Of a stretch of 64,000 nt of DNA, positions 28,118 to 36,405 are shown piece by piece; position 1 is the first letter of the stretch; each line of letters opens with the position of its first letter. The stretch covers positions 24,696-88,695 of the forward strand of contig JAVBNE010000007.1 of the NCBI GenBank assembly GCA_031551755.1, read 5' to 3'. The position numbers and the translations under genes are program-made. The notes below the pieces were generated by a model, which saw nothing but the letters and a program-made list of their open reading frames with translations, was not told the origin of the DNA and ran no database searches. This DNA comes from JAVBMU01 sp031551755 (GTDB lineage Bacteria > Actinomycetota > Actinomycetes > Actinomycetales > Cellulomonadaceae).

Positions 28118-28260
28118 ACCTCCGGTTCGTCAAACCGAAGGTCTCTTCCGATCGGCCCGGGGCGAGATGAACCCGGTGATGACCGACCCGAGGCGCCGAG
28201 CCGTGGAAACGGCCGTGATGACGACGACTCTGCGTGGGAATACTCCCCTTCACTGAAGGG
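28118..28260 (-). promoter_or_regulatory. yybP-ykoY manganese riboswitch
   Basis: On the minus strand the leader of the terC pair has the two hallmark blocks of the yybP-ykoY class: AAGGGGAGTA at 28250-28241 and AGAGACCTTCGG ending near 28135. The P1 helix can form between TGAAGG (28252-28247) and CCTTCG (28141-28136). The 3' strand of P1, ACCTTCGGTT, is also complementary to AACCGGAGGT (28127-28118), which contains the ribosome-binding site of the TTG start. Ligand-bound P1 would free the site, so I infer a translational ON switch. A further short hairpin CCCTTC/GAAGGG at 28260-28246 could compete with P1. Confidence 0.85.
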
Positions 28261-28312
28261 CCAGCATAGGCGATCACAGCCAAAAGCGCCGACTGTGTCG
28301 AGGACCAGGCGC

Positions 28313-28735
28313 CTACTGCACGCAGAACTCGTTGCCCTCAGGGTCGGTCATCACGATCCAGAACTCCCCGTTCTGGGTGAACTCACGCTGAACGGCACCC
28401 CCGGCCGCGACGAGATCCTGGACGTGGGCTCGAACTCGATCCGCGCGGTCTGCCGGGTTGCCGCCCACGTTGACGTCGAGGTGCACGCGGTTCTTGGCGG
28501 TCTTCGGCTCGGGCACCTTCTGAATGAAGATGCGTGGTCCATTCCCATCCGGGTCGACGATCGCATCGAAGTCCTCGAAGTGCTCCGGCGTGATCCCCCA
28601 GGAGGCCACCGCAGACTCCCAGTCGTCGAAGCCGTCTGGTGGAGGCTGGCGGATGTAGCCGAGGGCGGTGCACCAGAACTGCCGCAGTACGGGCGGGTTC
28701 ACAGCGTCGAAGGTGACCTGAATAGTCCGCGCCAT
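28313..28735 (-). CDS. VOC/glyoxalase-like domain protein
   Basis: A 140-residue vicinal-oxygen-chelate-fold protein. The paired beta-alpha-beta-beta-beta pattern starts with IQVTFDAVNPPVLRQFWCTALGY and ends with WIVMTDPEGNEFCV, typical of the actinobacterial glyoxalase-like group. Conserved metal-binding histidines of true glyoxalases are not all evident, so the substrate is unknown. It starts 15 bases after the uvrB stop on the same strand and may be its last operon member. Confidence 0.85.
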   Translation of the reverse strand: MARTIQVTFDAVNPPVLRQFWCTALGYIRQPPPDGFDDWESAVASWGITPEHFEDFDAIVDPDGNGPRIFIQKVPEPKTAKNRVHLDVNVGGNPADRADRVRAHVQDLVAAGGAVQREFTQNGEFWIVMTDPEGNEFCVQ

Positions 28736-28750
28736 GCCGTGCTCCCTTCG

Positions 28751-30853
28751 TCAGGCGGTCGCCGCCTGCATCTGTCGTAGTTCCTTCTTGAGTCCGGAGA
28801 TCTCGTCGCGCAGCCGTGCAGCCAGCTCGAACTGCAGCTCCGCCGCCGCCGCGTGCATCTGGTCAGAAAGCTCCTGGATGAGGTCAGCGAGGTCGCTGGC
28901 GGCCGCCCCCTCCAGCCGGCGTCCCTTCGTCACCCCCTCTTTCGGCCCACCGGCAGGTGCCTGCCGGTCCCCGGGCCTACTCTTCCGGTAGCCACCGGAC
29001 AAGAGTTCGGCAGTGTCGATGTCTTCACGGGCCAACATGTCGGTGACATCCGAGATCCTCTTCCGCAGCGGCGTCGGATCGATGCCATTCGCGGTGTTGT
29101 AGGCGATCTGCTTCTCCCGGCGCCGGGTGGTCTCCTCAATGGCCGTGGTCATCGCCGCGGTGATCTTGTCGGCATACATGTGGACTTCACCGGAGACGTT
29201 CCGCGCGGCCCGCCCGATCGTCTGGATCAATGAGGTGCCCGAACGGAGGAAGCCCTCCTTGTCGGCGTCGAGGATGGCGACCAGCGACACCTCGGGTAGA
29301 TCCAGCCCTTCGCGGAGCAGGTTGATCCCGACGAGAACGTCGAACTCGCCCAGCCGTAGCTCCCGCAGGAGCTCCACCCGCCGCAGGGTGTCGACCTCGG
29401 AGTGCAGATACCGGACCCGGACCCCCTTCTCCAGCAGGTAGTCGGTCAGGTCCTCGGACATCTTCTTGGTGAGCGTCGTGACCAAGACGCGCTCACCGCG
29501 TTCAGCCCGCTCACGGATCTCGTGCAGGAGGTCGTCAATCTGGCCGGTGGTCGGCTTCACGACGATCTGCGGATCGACGAGGCCCGTCGGACGGATGATC
29601 TGCTCCACAACGCCGTCGGACATCGAGAGTTCATAGGCGCCGGGGGTGGCGGAGAGATAGACGGTCTGGCCGATGCGTTCCACGAACTCCTCCCAGCGCA
29701 ACGGCCGGTTATCGGTCGCGGAAGGCAGTCGGAAGCCGTGATCGACCAGGCTGCGCTTGCGGGACATGTCCCCCTCGAACATCGCCCCGATCTGCGGCAC
29801 AGTCACATGGGACTCGTCTATGACCAGCAAGAAGTCATCCGGGAAATAGTCGAGCAGAGTGTTCGGCGGCGAACCGGCGGACCGGCCGTCAATATGCCGC
29901 GAGTAGTTCTCGATCCCGGAACAGGAGCCGATCTGCCGCATCATTTCGATGTCGTACGTCGTCCTCATCCGCAGCCGCTGGGCCTCCAACAGCTTGCTCT
30001 GCCCCTCGAGTTGGGCCAGCCGCTCGGCCAGCTCGGTCTCGATTGAACCGATGGCCCGTTCCATCCGTTCCGGCCCGGCGACATAGTGCGTCGCGGGGAA
30101 GACATGCACCCCGGTCTCGGAGCGGATTACGTCACCCGTCAGCGGGTGGAGCAGCGCGATGCTCTCGATCTCGTCGCCGAAGAACTCGATGCGGATGGCC
30201 AGTTCCTCATAGACCGGGATGATCTCGACGGTGTCCCCCCGCACCCGGAAGGTTCCGCGAGTGAATGCCATGTCGTTGCGGGTGTACTGCATCGTGACGA
30301 ACTGCCGCAGCAAGTCATCTCGTTCGACCTGCTGGCCCACGTCGAGCCGCACCATGCGATCCACGTACTCCTGGGGGGTACCGAGCCCGTAGATACAGGA
30401 CACGGAGGCCACCACCACGACGTCGCGCCGGGTGAGCAGCGAACTGGTGGCCGAGTGCCGCAGCCGCTCAACCTCGTCATTGATCGACGAGTCCTTCTCG
30501 ATATAGGTGTCGGTCTGCGCGATATACGCCTCGGGTTGGTAGTAGTCGTAGTAGGAGACGAAGTACTCGACCGCGTTGTTGGGGAGCAGTTCGCGGAACT
30601 CAGTCGCGAGTTGGGCAGCCAGAGTCTTGTTGGGGGCCATCACCAAGGTTGGCCGTTGCAGTTCCTCGATCAGCCACGCCGTGGTGGCCGACTTCCCGGT
30701 ACCGGTCGCGCCCAACAGCACGATGTCCTTCTCCCCCGCCCGGATCCGGGCGGCCAGCTCAGCGATGGCGGTCGGCTGATCACCGGAGGGCGAGTACTCC
30801 GAAATGACCTCGAAGGGAGCGACGGTGCGCTGAAGATCTGTGACAGGGCGCAT
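28751..30853 (-). CDS. uvrB: Excinuclease ABC subunit B
   Basis: A 700-residue UvrB, the helicase-like damage-verifying subunit of excision repair. The N-terminus FEVISEYSPSGDQPTAI leads to Walker A GATGTGKSATTAW; the beta-hairpin region YYDYYQPEAYI, the DEAD-like DESHV, and the C-terminal UVR motif are visible. The protein is full length. It follows coaE at 48 bases, as in other actinobacteria, while uvrA and uvrC lie downstream on the same strand. Confidence 0.95.
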   Translation of the reverse strand: MRPVTDLQRTVAPFEVISEYSPSGDQPTAIAELAARIRAGEKDIVLLGATGTGKSATTAWLIEELQRPTLVMAPNKTLAAQLATEFRELLPNNAVEYFVSYYDYYQPEAYIAQTDTYIEKDSSINDEVERLRHSATSSLLTRRDVVVVASVSCIYGLGTPQEYVDRMVRLDVGQQVERDDLLRQFVTMQYTRNDMAFTRGTFRVRGDTVEIIPVYEELAIRIEFFGDEIESIALLHPLTGDVIRSETGVHVFPATHYVAGPERMERAIGSIETELAERLAQLEGQSKLLEAQRLRMRTTYDIEMMRQIGSCSGIENYSRHIDGRSAGSPPNTLLDYFPDDFLLVIDESHVTVPQIGAMFEGDMSRKRSLVDHGFRLPSATDNRPLRWEEFVERIGQTVYLSATPGAYELSMSDGVVEQIIRPTGLVDPQIVVKPTTGQIDDLLHEIRERAERGERVLVTTLTKKMSEDLTDYLLEKGVRVRYLHSEVDTLRRVELLRELRLGEFDVLVGINLLREGLDLPEVSLVAILDADKEGFLRSGTSLIQTIGRAARNVSGEVHMYADKITAAMTTAIEETTRRREKQIAYNTANGIDPTPLRKRISDVTDMLAREDIDTAELLSGGYRKSRPGDRQAPAGGPKEGVTKGRRLEGAAASDLADLIQELSDQMHAAAAELQFELAARLRDEISGLKKELRQMQAATA

Positions 30854-30901
30854 AGGTCCACGGTACGGCCGCCCACCGACATCATCACGCCCCCGCTGCC
30901 A

Positions 30902-31525
30902 CTACTCGATCGGGGTCTCCGCCTCGACCTCCTCGACGACCCGGGTCCAGAGTTCGGTCACCTGCGCGCGCAGCGCCTGCGGATCGCCGGCACCATCCAG
31001 TGTGATGTCGGCGACCGCCAGCCGGGCGGTATCGGCCGCCTGAGCCGCGATACGAGCCTGCGCCTGCTCAAGGGTCATCCCGCGACTCTCCTGGAGGCGG
31101 GCCAACCGAACCTCCACCGGGGCATCGACCACCACGACCAAGTGAAACCGTTCCACCTCGCCGGTCTCGACCAGCAACGGGATGTCATGCACGACCACCG
31201 CACCCGCATCCGCCGCCCCCACAGCGGCTTCACGCTCGGCGGCCAGCCGCCGGACGATCGGGTGCACAATCGCATCAAGCCGTTCGCGAGCCTCGGGGTC
31301 GGCGAAGACCACACCGGCCAGCACGGGGCGATCAAGCGTCCCGTCTGCCGCGAGCACCTGTGGGCCGAAAGAGGCCACTACCTCGTCCAATCCGGTGCTG
31401 CCTGGCTGAACAGCGACGCGGGCAAGGCCGTCGTAGTCGATACCGATGGCGCCAAGTTCGATGAAGCGGGCCAGCGCGACAGACTTTCCGGCGCCGATGC
31501 CTCCGGTGAGTGCGATGCGGAACAT
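30902..31525 (-). CDS. coaE: Dephospho-CoA kinase
   Basis: A 207-residue kinase for the last step of coenzyme A synthesis. The P-loop LTGGIGAGKS is at residues 6-15, and VVHDIPLLVETG and a lid region are present. The chosen ATG at 31525 removes 22 upstream codons that resemble nothing. Some actinobacterial CoaE proteins have a long UPF0157 extension; this one does not. In many actinobacteria it lies between rpsA and uvrB; here a 5-kb opposite-strand block separates it from rpsA. Confidence 0.93.
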   Translation of the reverse strand: MFRIALTGGIGAGKSVALARFIELGAIGIDYDGLARVAVQPGSTGLDEVVASFGPQVLAADGTLDRPVLAGVVFADPEARERLDAIVHPIVRRLAAEREAAVGAADAGAVVVHDIPLLVETGEVERFHLVVVVDAPVEVRLARLQESRGMTLEQAQARIAAQAADTARLAVADITLDGAGDPQALRAQVTELWTRVVEEVEAETPIE

Positions 31526-31561
31526 AGGATCATCCTGCACTATTGCGCTCGCGGAGGTTTG

Positions 31562-33457
31562 ATGGCATTCGGTCAGCCGTTCCAGACACACGGTGGCAGC
31601 GGCATGCGTTCCTACCGGCAGGATTCGACGGTCGCCAAACAGCGCCTCGCACCCGGGACCATCCGGCGCGTCCTGGGTTTCGCCAAGCCCTATCGCGGTC
31701 GGCTCGTCACCTTTCTGGCGCTGGTCGCGCTGAATGCCGCCGCCGGAGCAGCCACTCCCCTGCTCTTCAAAGTCCTGATCGACGACGGCATCACCGCCGG
31801 CCGCACCGATGTCGTGGTGCGCATCGCGCTCATCGTGGCCGCCCTCGCGGTCCTCTCCGGCCTCCTGAGCGTTGGTGAGCGGTGGCTGTCAGCACAGATC
31901 GGCGAAGGTCTGATTTTCGACCTGCGCTGCGCCGTCTTCGACCACGTGCAGCGCATGCCGTTGGCCTTCTTCGCCCGAACCCGCACCGGGGCACTCGTGC
32001 AGCGGCTGAACGGGGACGTGCTCGGTGCCCAGCAAGCTTTCACTTCCACGCTCTCGAACGTCTTCTCTAACGGTCTGACCGTAGCCTTCGTCATCGGCGC
32101 GATGGCATCGATGTCCTGGCAACTCACCCTCATCAGCCTCGCCCTCCTTCCCGCATTCGTCCTGCCCGCCCGATGGGTCGGCCGCCGTCTCGCCACCATC
32201 ACCCGGCGGAGCTACGAACTGAATGCCGACGCTGCCCAGCTCATGAACGAACGGTTCAACGTGGCCGGCGCACACCTGGCGAAGATCTTCGGGCACCCCG
32301 AGCGCGAGTCGGCCCAGTATGCCAACCAGGCGAGTCAGGTCCGCGAAATCGGTGTGCGGGCGGCGATGTACGCCACCGTCTTCCGCGTCGGACTGACCGT
32401 CGTCGCAGCCGTCGCGGTGGCGATCGTCTACGGACTCGGCGGGGTGCTGGCCATTCGGGGCACGCTCACCGTCGGAGTCGTGGTGGCGTTGACCGCGTAC
32501 CTCGGCCGGTTGTACGGACCGCTGACGGCGATGTCGAATGTCCAGGTCGACATCATGACCGCCCTGGTCAGCTTCGAACGAGTGTTGGAGGTGCTGGACC
32601 TCAAACCCTCCGTGATCGACTCACCAACAGCCCACGATGTCGCGACCGACGTCCGCGAACGCGGCGCGAGTCTGGAGTTCGACAGCGTCGACTTCCGGTT
32701 CCCAGCCGCCGCAGAAGTATCCCTGGCCTCCCTGGAGACCGTGGCGGCGGAGACCGTCGATGCCACCCGGAACACCCTGACCAACGTCTCATTCACAGTG
32801 CCCGCGGGGCAGATGGTCGCCTTGGTCGGTCCGTCGGGCGCCGGCAAGACAACCATCTCTCATCTGGCCACCCGGATGTACGACCCAACAGCTGGTGCGG
32901 TCCGGCTCGCCGGTGCCGACCTGCGCGACATTACCCAGCGTTCCCTGCGGGACGCGGTCGGCGTCGTGACCCAGGAGTCACACCTGTTCCACGACACCAT
33001 CGCCGGTAACCTCCGCCATGCGAAACCAGAGGCCACCGATGACGAACTGATCGATGCCCTCCGGCGAGCACACATCTGGGAACTCGTGACCGATCTGCCC
33101 GCCGGGCTCGACACCGTCGTCGGGGACCGGGGTTACCGGCTGTCCGGCGGTGAGCGCCAACGACTCGCCATCGCACGGGTATTCCTCAAGTCCCCTGCCA
33201 TGGTGATACTCGACGAGGCGACCGCTCACCTGGACTCGGAGTCGGAGCATGCGGTCCAGGCCGCGCTCGCAGAGGCGCTCAAAGGGCGGACCTCCCTCGT
33301 CATCGCGCATCGACTGTCCACAGTGCGCGACGCCGACCTCATCGTGGTGCTGGAGGCCGGCCGGGTGGTCCAGTCCGGCACCCATGCCGAACTCATCGCC
33401 GCAGGCGGGCTCTACGCGGAGCTGTACCGCACGCAGTTTGCCACCGCTGAAGGCTGA
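31562..33457 (+). CDS. ABC exporter (fused membrane and ATPase domains)
   Basis: A 631-residue half-type ABC exporter. Six transmembrane helices (about residues 45-330) precede the nucleotide-binding domain with Walker A GPSGAGKTTIS, signature LSGGERQRLAI, Walker B MVILDEATAHLD and the H-loop IAHRLSTV. Family members flip lipids or export drugs and peptides; the substrate is unknown. Only one such gene is present, so it is probably a homodimer. The ATG at 31562 has GGAGG four bases upstream; the frame is open far upstream only as an antisense shadow of coaE and uvrB. Confidence 0.92.
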   Translation: MAFGQPFQTHGGSGMRSYRQDSTVAKQRLAPGTIRRVLGFAKPYRGRLVTFLALVALNAAAGAATPLLFKVLIDDGITAGRTDVVVRIALIVAALAVLSGLLSVGERWLSAQIGEGLIFDLRCAVFDHVQRMPLAFFARTRTGALVQRLNGDVLGAQQAFTSTLSNVFSNGLTVAFVIGAMASMSWQLTLISLALLPAFVLPARWVGRRLATITRRSYELNADAAQLMNERFNVAGAHLAKIFGHPERESAQYANQASQVREIGVRAAMYATVFRVGLTVVAAVAVAIVYGLGGVLAIRGTLTVGVVVALTAYLGRLYGPLTAMSNVQVDIMTALVSFERVLEVLDLKPSVIDSPTAHDVATDVRERGASLEFDSVDFRFPAAAEVSLASLETVAAETVDATRNTLTNVSFTVPAGQMVALVGPSGAGKTTISHLATRMYDPTAGAVRLAGADLRDITQRSLRDAVGVVTQESHLFHDTIAGNLRHAKPEATDDELIDALRRAHIWELVTDLPAGLDTVVGDRGYRLSGGERQRLAIARVFLKSPAMVILDEATAHLDSESEHAVQAALAEALKGRTSLVIAHRLSTVRDADLIVVLEAGRVVQSGTHAELIAAGGLYAELYRTQFATAEG

Positions 33458-33627
33458 CGTGGGTTCCCGGCGGTGGCCAGGACAGCTACCCATCGAAAGC
33501 CATATACGCCTCCGATCCCAAATGGCCTGTCTTCCAACGTAACCGGCGCGGAGGACGATAAGCGCCGCTGAAGTCTGGCGAAACGTCCTGACGTGCCAGT
33601 ATCCGGTCTCAACTCGACGATGACCTC

Positions 33628-34950
33628 ATGACGGCTACCGACAACTCAGCAACGGCCGTACGAGGCCACGCAGTCACGTTCGCTGACGATCCCTTCCATT
33701 CCTCGGATGCGCTGATCGACATCCCTGACGCACTGCTCGTCACGTCCGAAGGCAAGATCACTGCCTTCGGACCCTACGCGGAGACCAAGAATCAGGTGCC
33801 TGAAGGCGTGCCCATCGAGCACTACCCGGGGTCGGTCATCTGCGCGGGTTTCATCGACACGCACATCCACTACGTCCAGTCCGAGATCATCGGTGCGTTC
33901 GGCTCTCAGCTCATCGACTGGCTGAACCACTACACCTTCGTGGAGGAACAGCGGTTCGCTGACCCCGACCACGCGGCCGCTGTCGCCCGGTTGTACTTCG
34001 ACCAACTGCTGGCCAACGGCACCACCACGGCGTTGACGTTCTGCGCGGTGTACCCCGAGTCGGTCGATGCCTTCTTCACCGAGTCGCTCCGTCGCGGGAC
34101 ACGGATGATCGGTGGCAAGGTGCTGATGGACCGCAACGCCCCCGACGGTCTCCTTGATACAGCCCAACGCGGCTACGACGAATCCAAGGAGCTCATTTCG
34201 CGTTGGCACGGCAACGGCCGCAATCTCTACGCGATCACGCCTCGCTTCGCACCCACCAGCACCCCCGACCAACTCACCGCCGCCGGTGCGCTGTGGCAGG
34301 AGTCACCGGGGACCTTCATGCATACCCATGTCTCTGAGAACCGGGGGGAGATCGAATGGGTGCGTTCGCTCTTCCCGGAGCGCAAAGGCTATCTCGACGT
34401 CTATGACCACTACGGGCTGTTGGGTCGGCGTTCGGTGTTGGCCCACGGCGTGTGGCTGACCGCTAGCGAACGAGCGCGGGTGCACGAAACCGAGTCGGCG
34501 ATCTCGCACTGTCCGACCTCCAACCTATTCCTCGGCAGCGGCCTGTTCCACGTCCACGACGCCAAGGACTCCCGACGCCCCATCCACGTCGGCCTGGGAA
34601 CCGACATCGGTGCCGGCACCAGCTTCTCGATACTCGCCACGATGAACGAGGCATACAAAGTTGCTGAACTCAGCTCGTACCCGATGAACTCGCTGAAATC
34701 CTTCTATCTCGCGACTCTCGGCGGCGCTCGGGCACTGGGGCTGGAGGACAAGATCGGCCGACTCGCCGTGGGCATGGAGGCCGACTTCGTCGTCCTCGAC
34801 CCGAATACGACCCCCCTGCTGGCCCGCCGTGCCGCGCGAGCTGAGACGACCGAGGAACTCCTGTTCGCACTATCGATCCTCGGCGACGACCGCACAGTCG
34901 CCGCAACCTACGTCGGTGGACAAGCCGTCTCTCGAAGGGAGCACCCCTGA
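33628..34950 (+). CDS. guaD: Guanine deaminase
   Basis: A 440-residue amidohydrolase converting guanine to xanthine and ammonia. Metal ligands are seen in GFIDTHIHY (His79, His81), HTHVSENRGEIEW and the aspartate of GLGTDIGAGTSFS. GSQLIDWLNHYTFVEE is a guanine-deaminase signature that separates it from other amidohydrolases. The stop shares one base with the start of the following MFS gene (TGATG), so salvage enzyme and transporter are coupled. The 170-base leader holds no purine riboswitch that I can recognise. Confidence 0.92.
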   Translation: MTATDNSATAVRGHAVTFADDPFHSSDALIDIPDALLVTSEGKITAFGPYAETKNQVPEGVPIEHYPGSVICAGFIDTHIHYVQSEIIGAFGSQLIDWLNHYTFVEEQRFADPDHAAAVARLYFDQLLANGTTTALTFCAVYPESVDAFFTESLRRGTRMIGGKVLMDRNAPDGLLDTAQRGYDESKELISRWHGNGRNLYAITPRFAPTSTPDQLTAAGALWQESPGTFMHTHVSENRGEIEWVRSLFPERKGYLDVYDHYGLLGRRSVLAHGVWLTASERARVHETESAISHCPTSNLFLGSGLFHVHDAKDSRRPIHVGLGTDIGAGTSFSILATMNEAYKVAELSSYPMNSLKSFYLATLGGARALGLEDKIGRLAVGMEADFVVLDPNTTPLLARRAARAETTEELLFALSILGDDRTVAATYVGGQAVSRREHP

Positions 34951-36275
34951 TGTCCAGTGGTCACGCAGGTTACGCCCATGCCAGCATCTCGTTCTTCGGG
35001 AAAGGCGACCACCAGCGTCAAGGCGGACCCGAAGCATGGACCATTTGGGTCCTCGCCACCATCTTCGTAGTGTGGCTGTTCGCAATCCAGACCGGCTACG
35101 GCATCGTCTCTCCCGACATCCAGAAGGACGCCAGCCTGACGATCGCACAGGTGTCATCCGCCGCATCGATCTACACGGTCGTCTTCGCCTTATGCCAGTT
35201 CTTCTCCGGCTCGCTCCTCGACCGTTTCGGTTCCAGGCCACTGATGGCGATCGCGGTCGCCCTGGTCACGGGGGGCGCCTTCCTTTATGCCGGCACCAGC
35301 GCCTTCGGTGAACTAGCTGCCGCGCAGACGGTTCTCGCCATCGGATCCTCGTTCGGCTTCGTCGGCGCCGGCTACATCGGCGGCCAGTGGTTCGCCGCCG
35401 CGAAATACGGACTGATGTTCGGCCTTGTGCAGACCTTCGCCTCGCTCGGATCGGCCGTGGGACAGCCGGCGATCTCGGCCATGCTCGGGCAGATGACGTG
35501 GCAGCAGCTGCTCGCAGGTTTCGGTGCGTTCGGGGTCGTGCTGACGATCGGCTTCCTACTGATCGTGCGGAACCCCGCCCCGGCTCCGGGGGTGGCCGCC
35601 GACCGGCCCACGGGGAACGTCTTCGCGGCGATCCTGGCCGACCTTGCTGCTTGTTTTCGTAACCGTCAGGTCGTCCTGTCAGCCCTCTTCGCCGGGACCT
35701 CCTTCGGCACCATGCTCGCCGTCGGCGTCCTGTGGGGTCCGCGCGTCCAGGAGGCTCGGGGCGCGACGACCGGATTCGCCGCCGTGCTCTCGGCGCTGGC
35801 CTGGCTCGGACTGGCGGCGGGTGCGCCGTTGGTCAACGTCGTATCAAACCGCTGGCGCTCCCGGAAGAAGCCGGCTGTCGTAGGCATGTTCCTGCAGGCC
35901 CTGGCGGTGGCTCTGTTCATCTACGCACCCAACCGAACACTCGGCATGAGCGCCGTCATCATGTTCTGCGTCGGACTCTTCGCAGGTACCCACATGCTCG
36001 GGTTCACCATTTCCGGTGAAGTCGTCAAACCGGCGTTGATCGGCAGTGCGGCAGCTGTGGTGAACGGCTTCTGCTTCATCGTGGGTGGGATCCTGCAGGC
36101 CGTACCCGGATACATGTTGCCCGAAACCCCCGACCTGGGTGACTACCAGGGTGTGCTGTGGCTCATGCCCGCGGTGTTGCTGCTCGGCGCGGTGTTCACC
36201 CTGCTACTGCGTGATCCAGGGGCGACCCCTGCCGCCCCTGACGAGAGTGGGGCACCCGCCACATCCACCGCATGA
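34950..36275 (+). CDS. MFS transporter, OFA (oxalate/formate antiporter-like) group
   Basis: A 441-residue, roughly 12-helix major facilitator. The N-terminus has a soluble lead of about 30 residues, then WVLATIFVVWLFAIQTGYGIVSPDIQK and FFSGSLLDRFGSRPLMA, the family loop 2-3 motif. The overall shape is that of the OFA subgroup. Coupling to guanine deaminase suggests transport of a purine or breakdown product such as xanthine or urate; that substrate is inference only. Confidence 0.85.
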   Translation: MSSGHAGYAHASISFFGKGDHQRQGGPEAWTIWVLATIFVVWLFAIQTGYGIVSPDIQKDASLTIAQVSSAASIYTVVFALCQFFSGSLLDRFGSRPLMAIAVALVTGGAFLYAGTSAFGELAAAQTVLAIGSSFGFVGAGYIGGQWFAAAKYGLMFGLVQTFASLGSAVGQPAISAMLGQMTWQQLLAGFGAFGVVLTIGFLLIVRNPAPAPGVAADRPTGNVFAAILADLAACFRNRQVVLSALFAGTSFGTMLAVGVLWGPRVQEARGATTGFAAVLSALAWLGLAAGAPLVNVVSNRWRSRKKPAVVGMFLQALAVALFIYAPNRTLGMSAVIMFCVGLFAGTHMLGFTISGEVVKPALIGSAAAVVNGFCFIVGGILQAVPGYMLPETPDLGDYQGVLWLMPAVLLLGAVFTLLLRDPGATPAAPDESGAPATSTA

Positions 36276-36331
36276 ATCAGGCACTGATCCGGACACCGGA
36301 AACGACTGCGGCCCACGCTCACTCCTGGCAC

Positions 36332-36370
36332 AGCTGAGGGGCGGTTCCCAGGGGGAACCGCCCCTCAGCT
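36332..36370. terminator. Bidirectional terminator between the MFS gene and rpsA
   Basis: A near-perfect hairpin with 17-base arms AGCTGAGGGGCGGTTCC/GGAACCGCCCCTCAGCT and a five-base loop lies midway between two converging stop codons. It can serve both the guaD-MFS pair and rpsA. Confidence 0.85.
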
Positions 36371-36405
36371 ACTCCTGCCTCGGCGTGTCGATGAGACGCC
36401 GAGGG

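Noticed and set aside
27111..28283. 390-codon leftward frame over the terC region
   Set aside because: It is an alternate-frame shadow of the TerC gene, His/Arg-rich without family features, and crosses the riboswitch.
30086..31561. Long rightward open frame upstream of the ABC exporter (would give an 1123-residue protein)
   Set aside because: It is antisense to uvrB and coaE, both clear by motif. The exporter has its own ATG with GGAGG at 31562.
33458..33627. Purine riboswitch upstream of guanine deaminase
   Set aside because: The 170-base leader lacks the conserved purine-aptamer loop sequences; I could not match another class.
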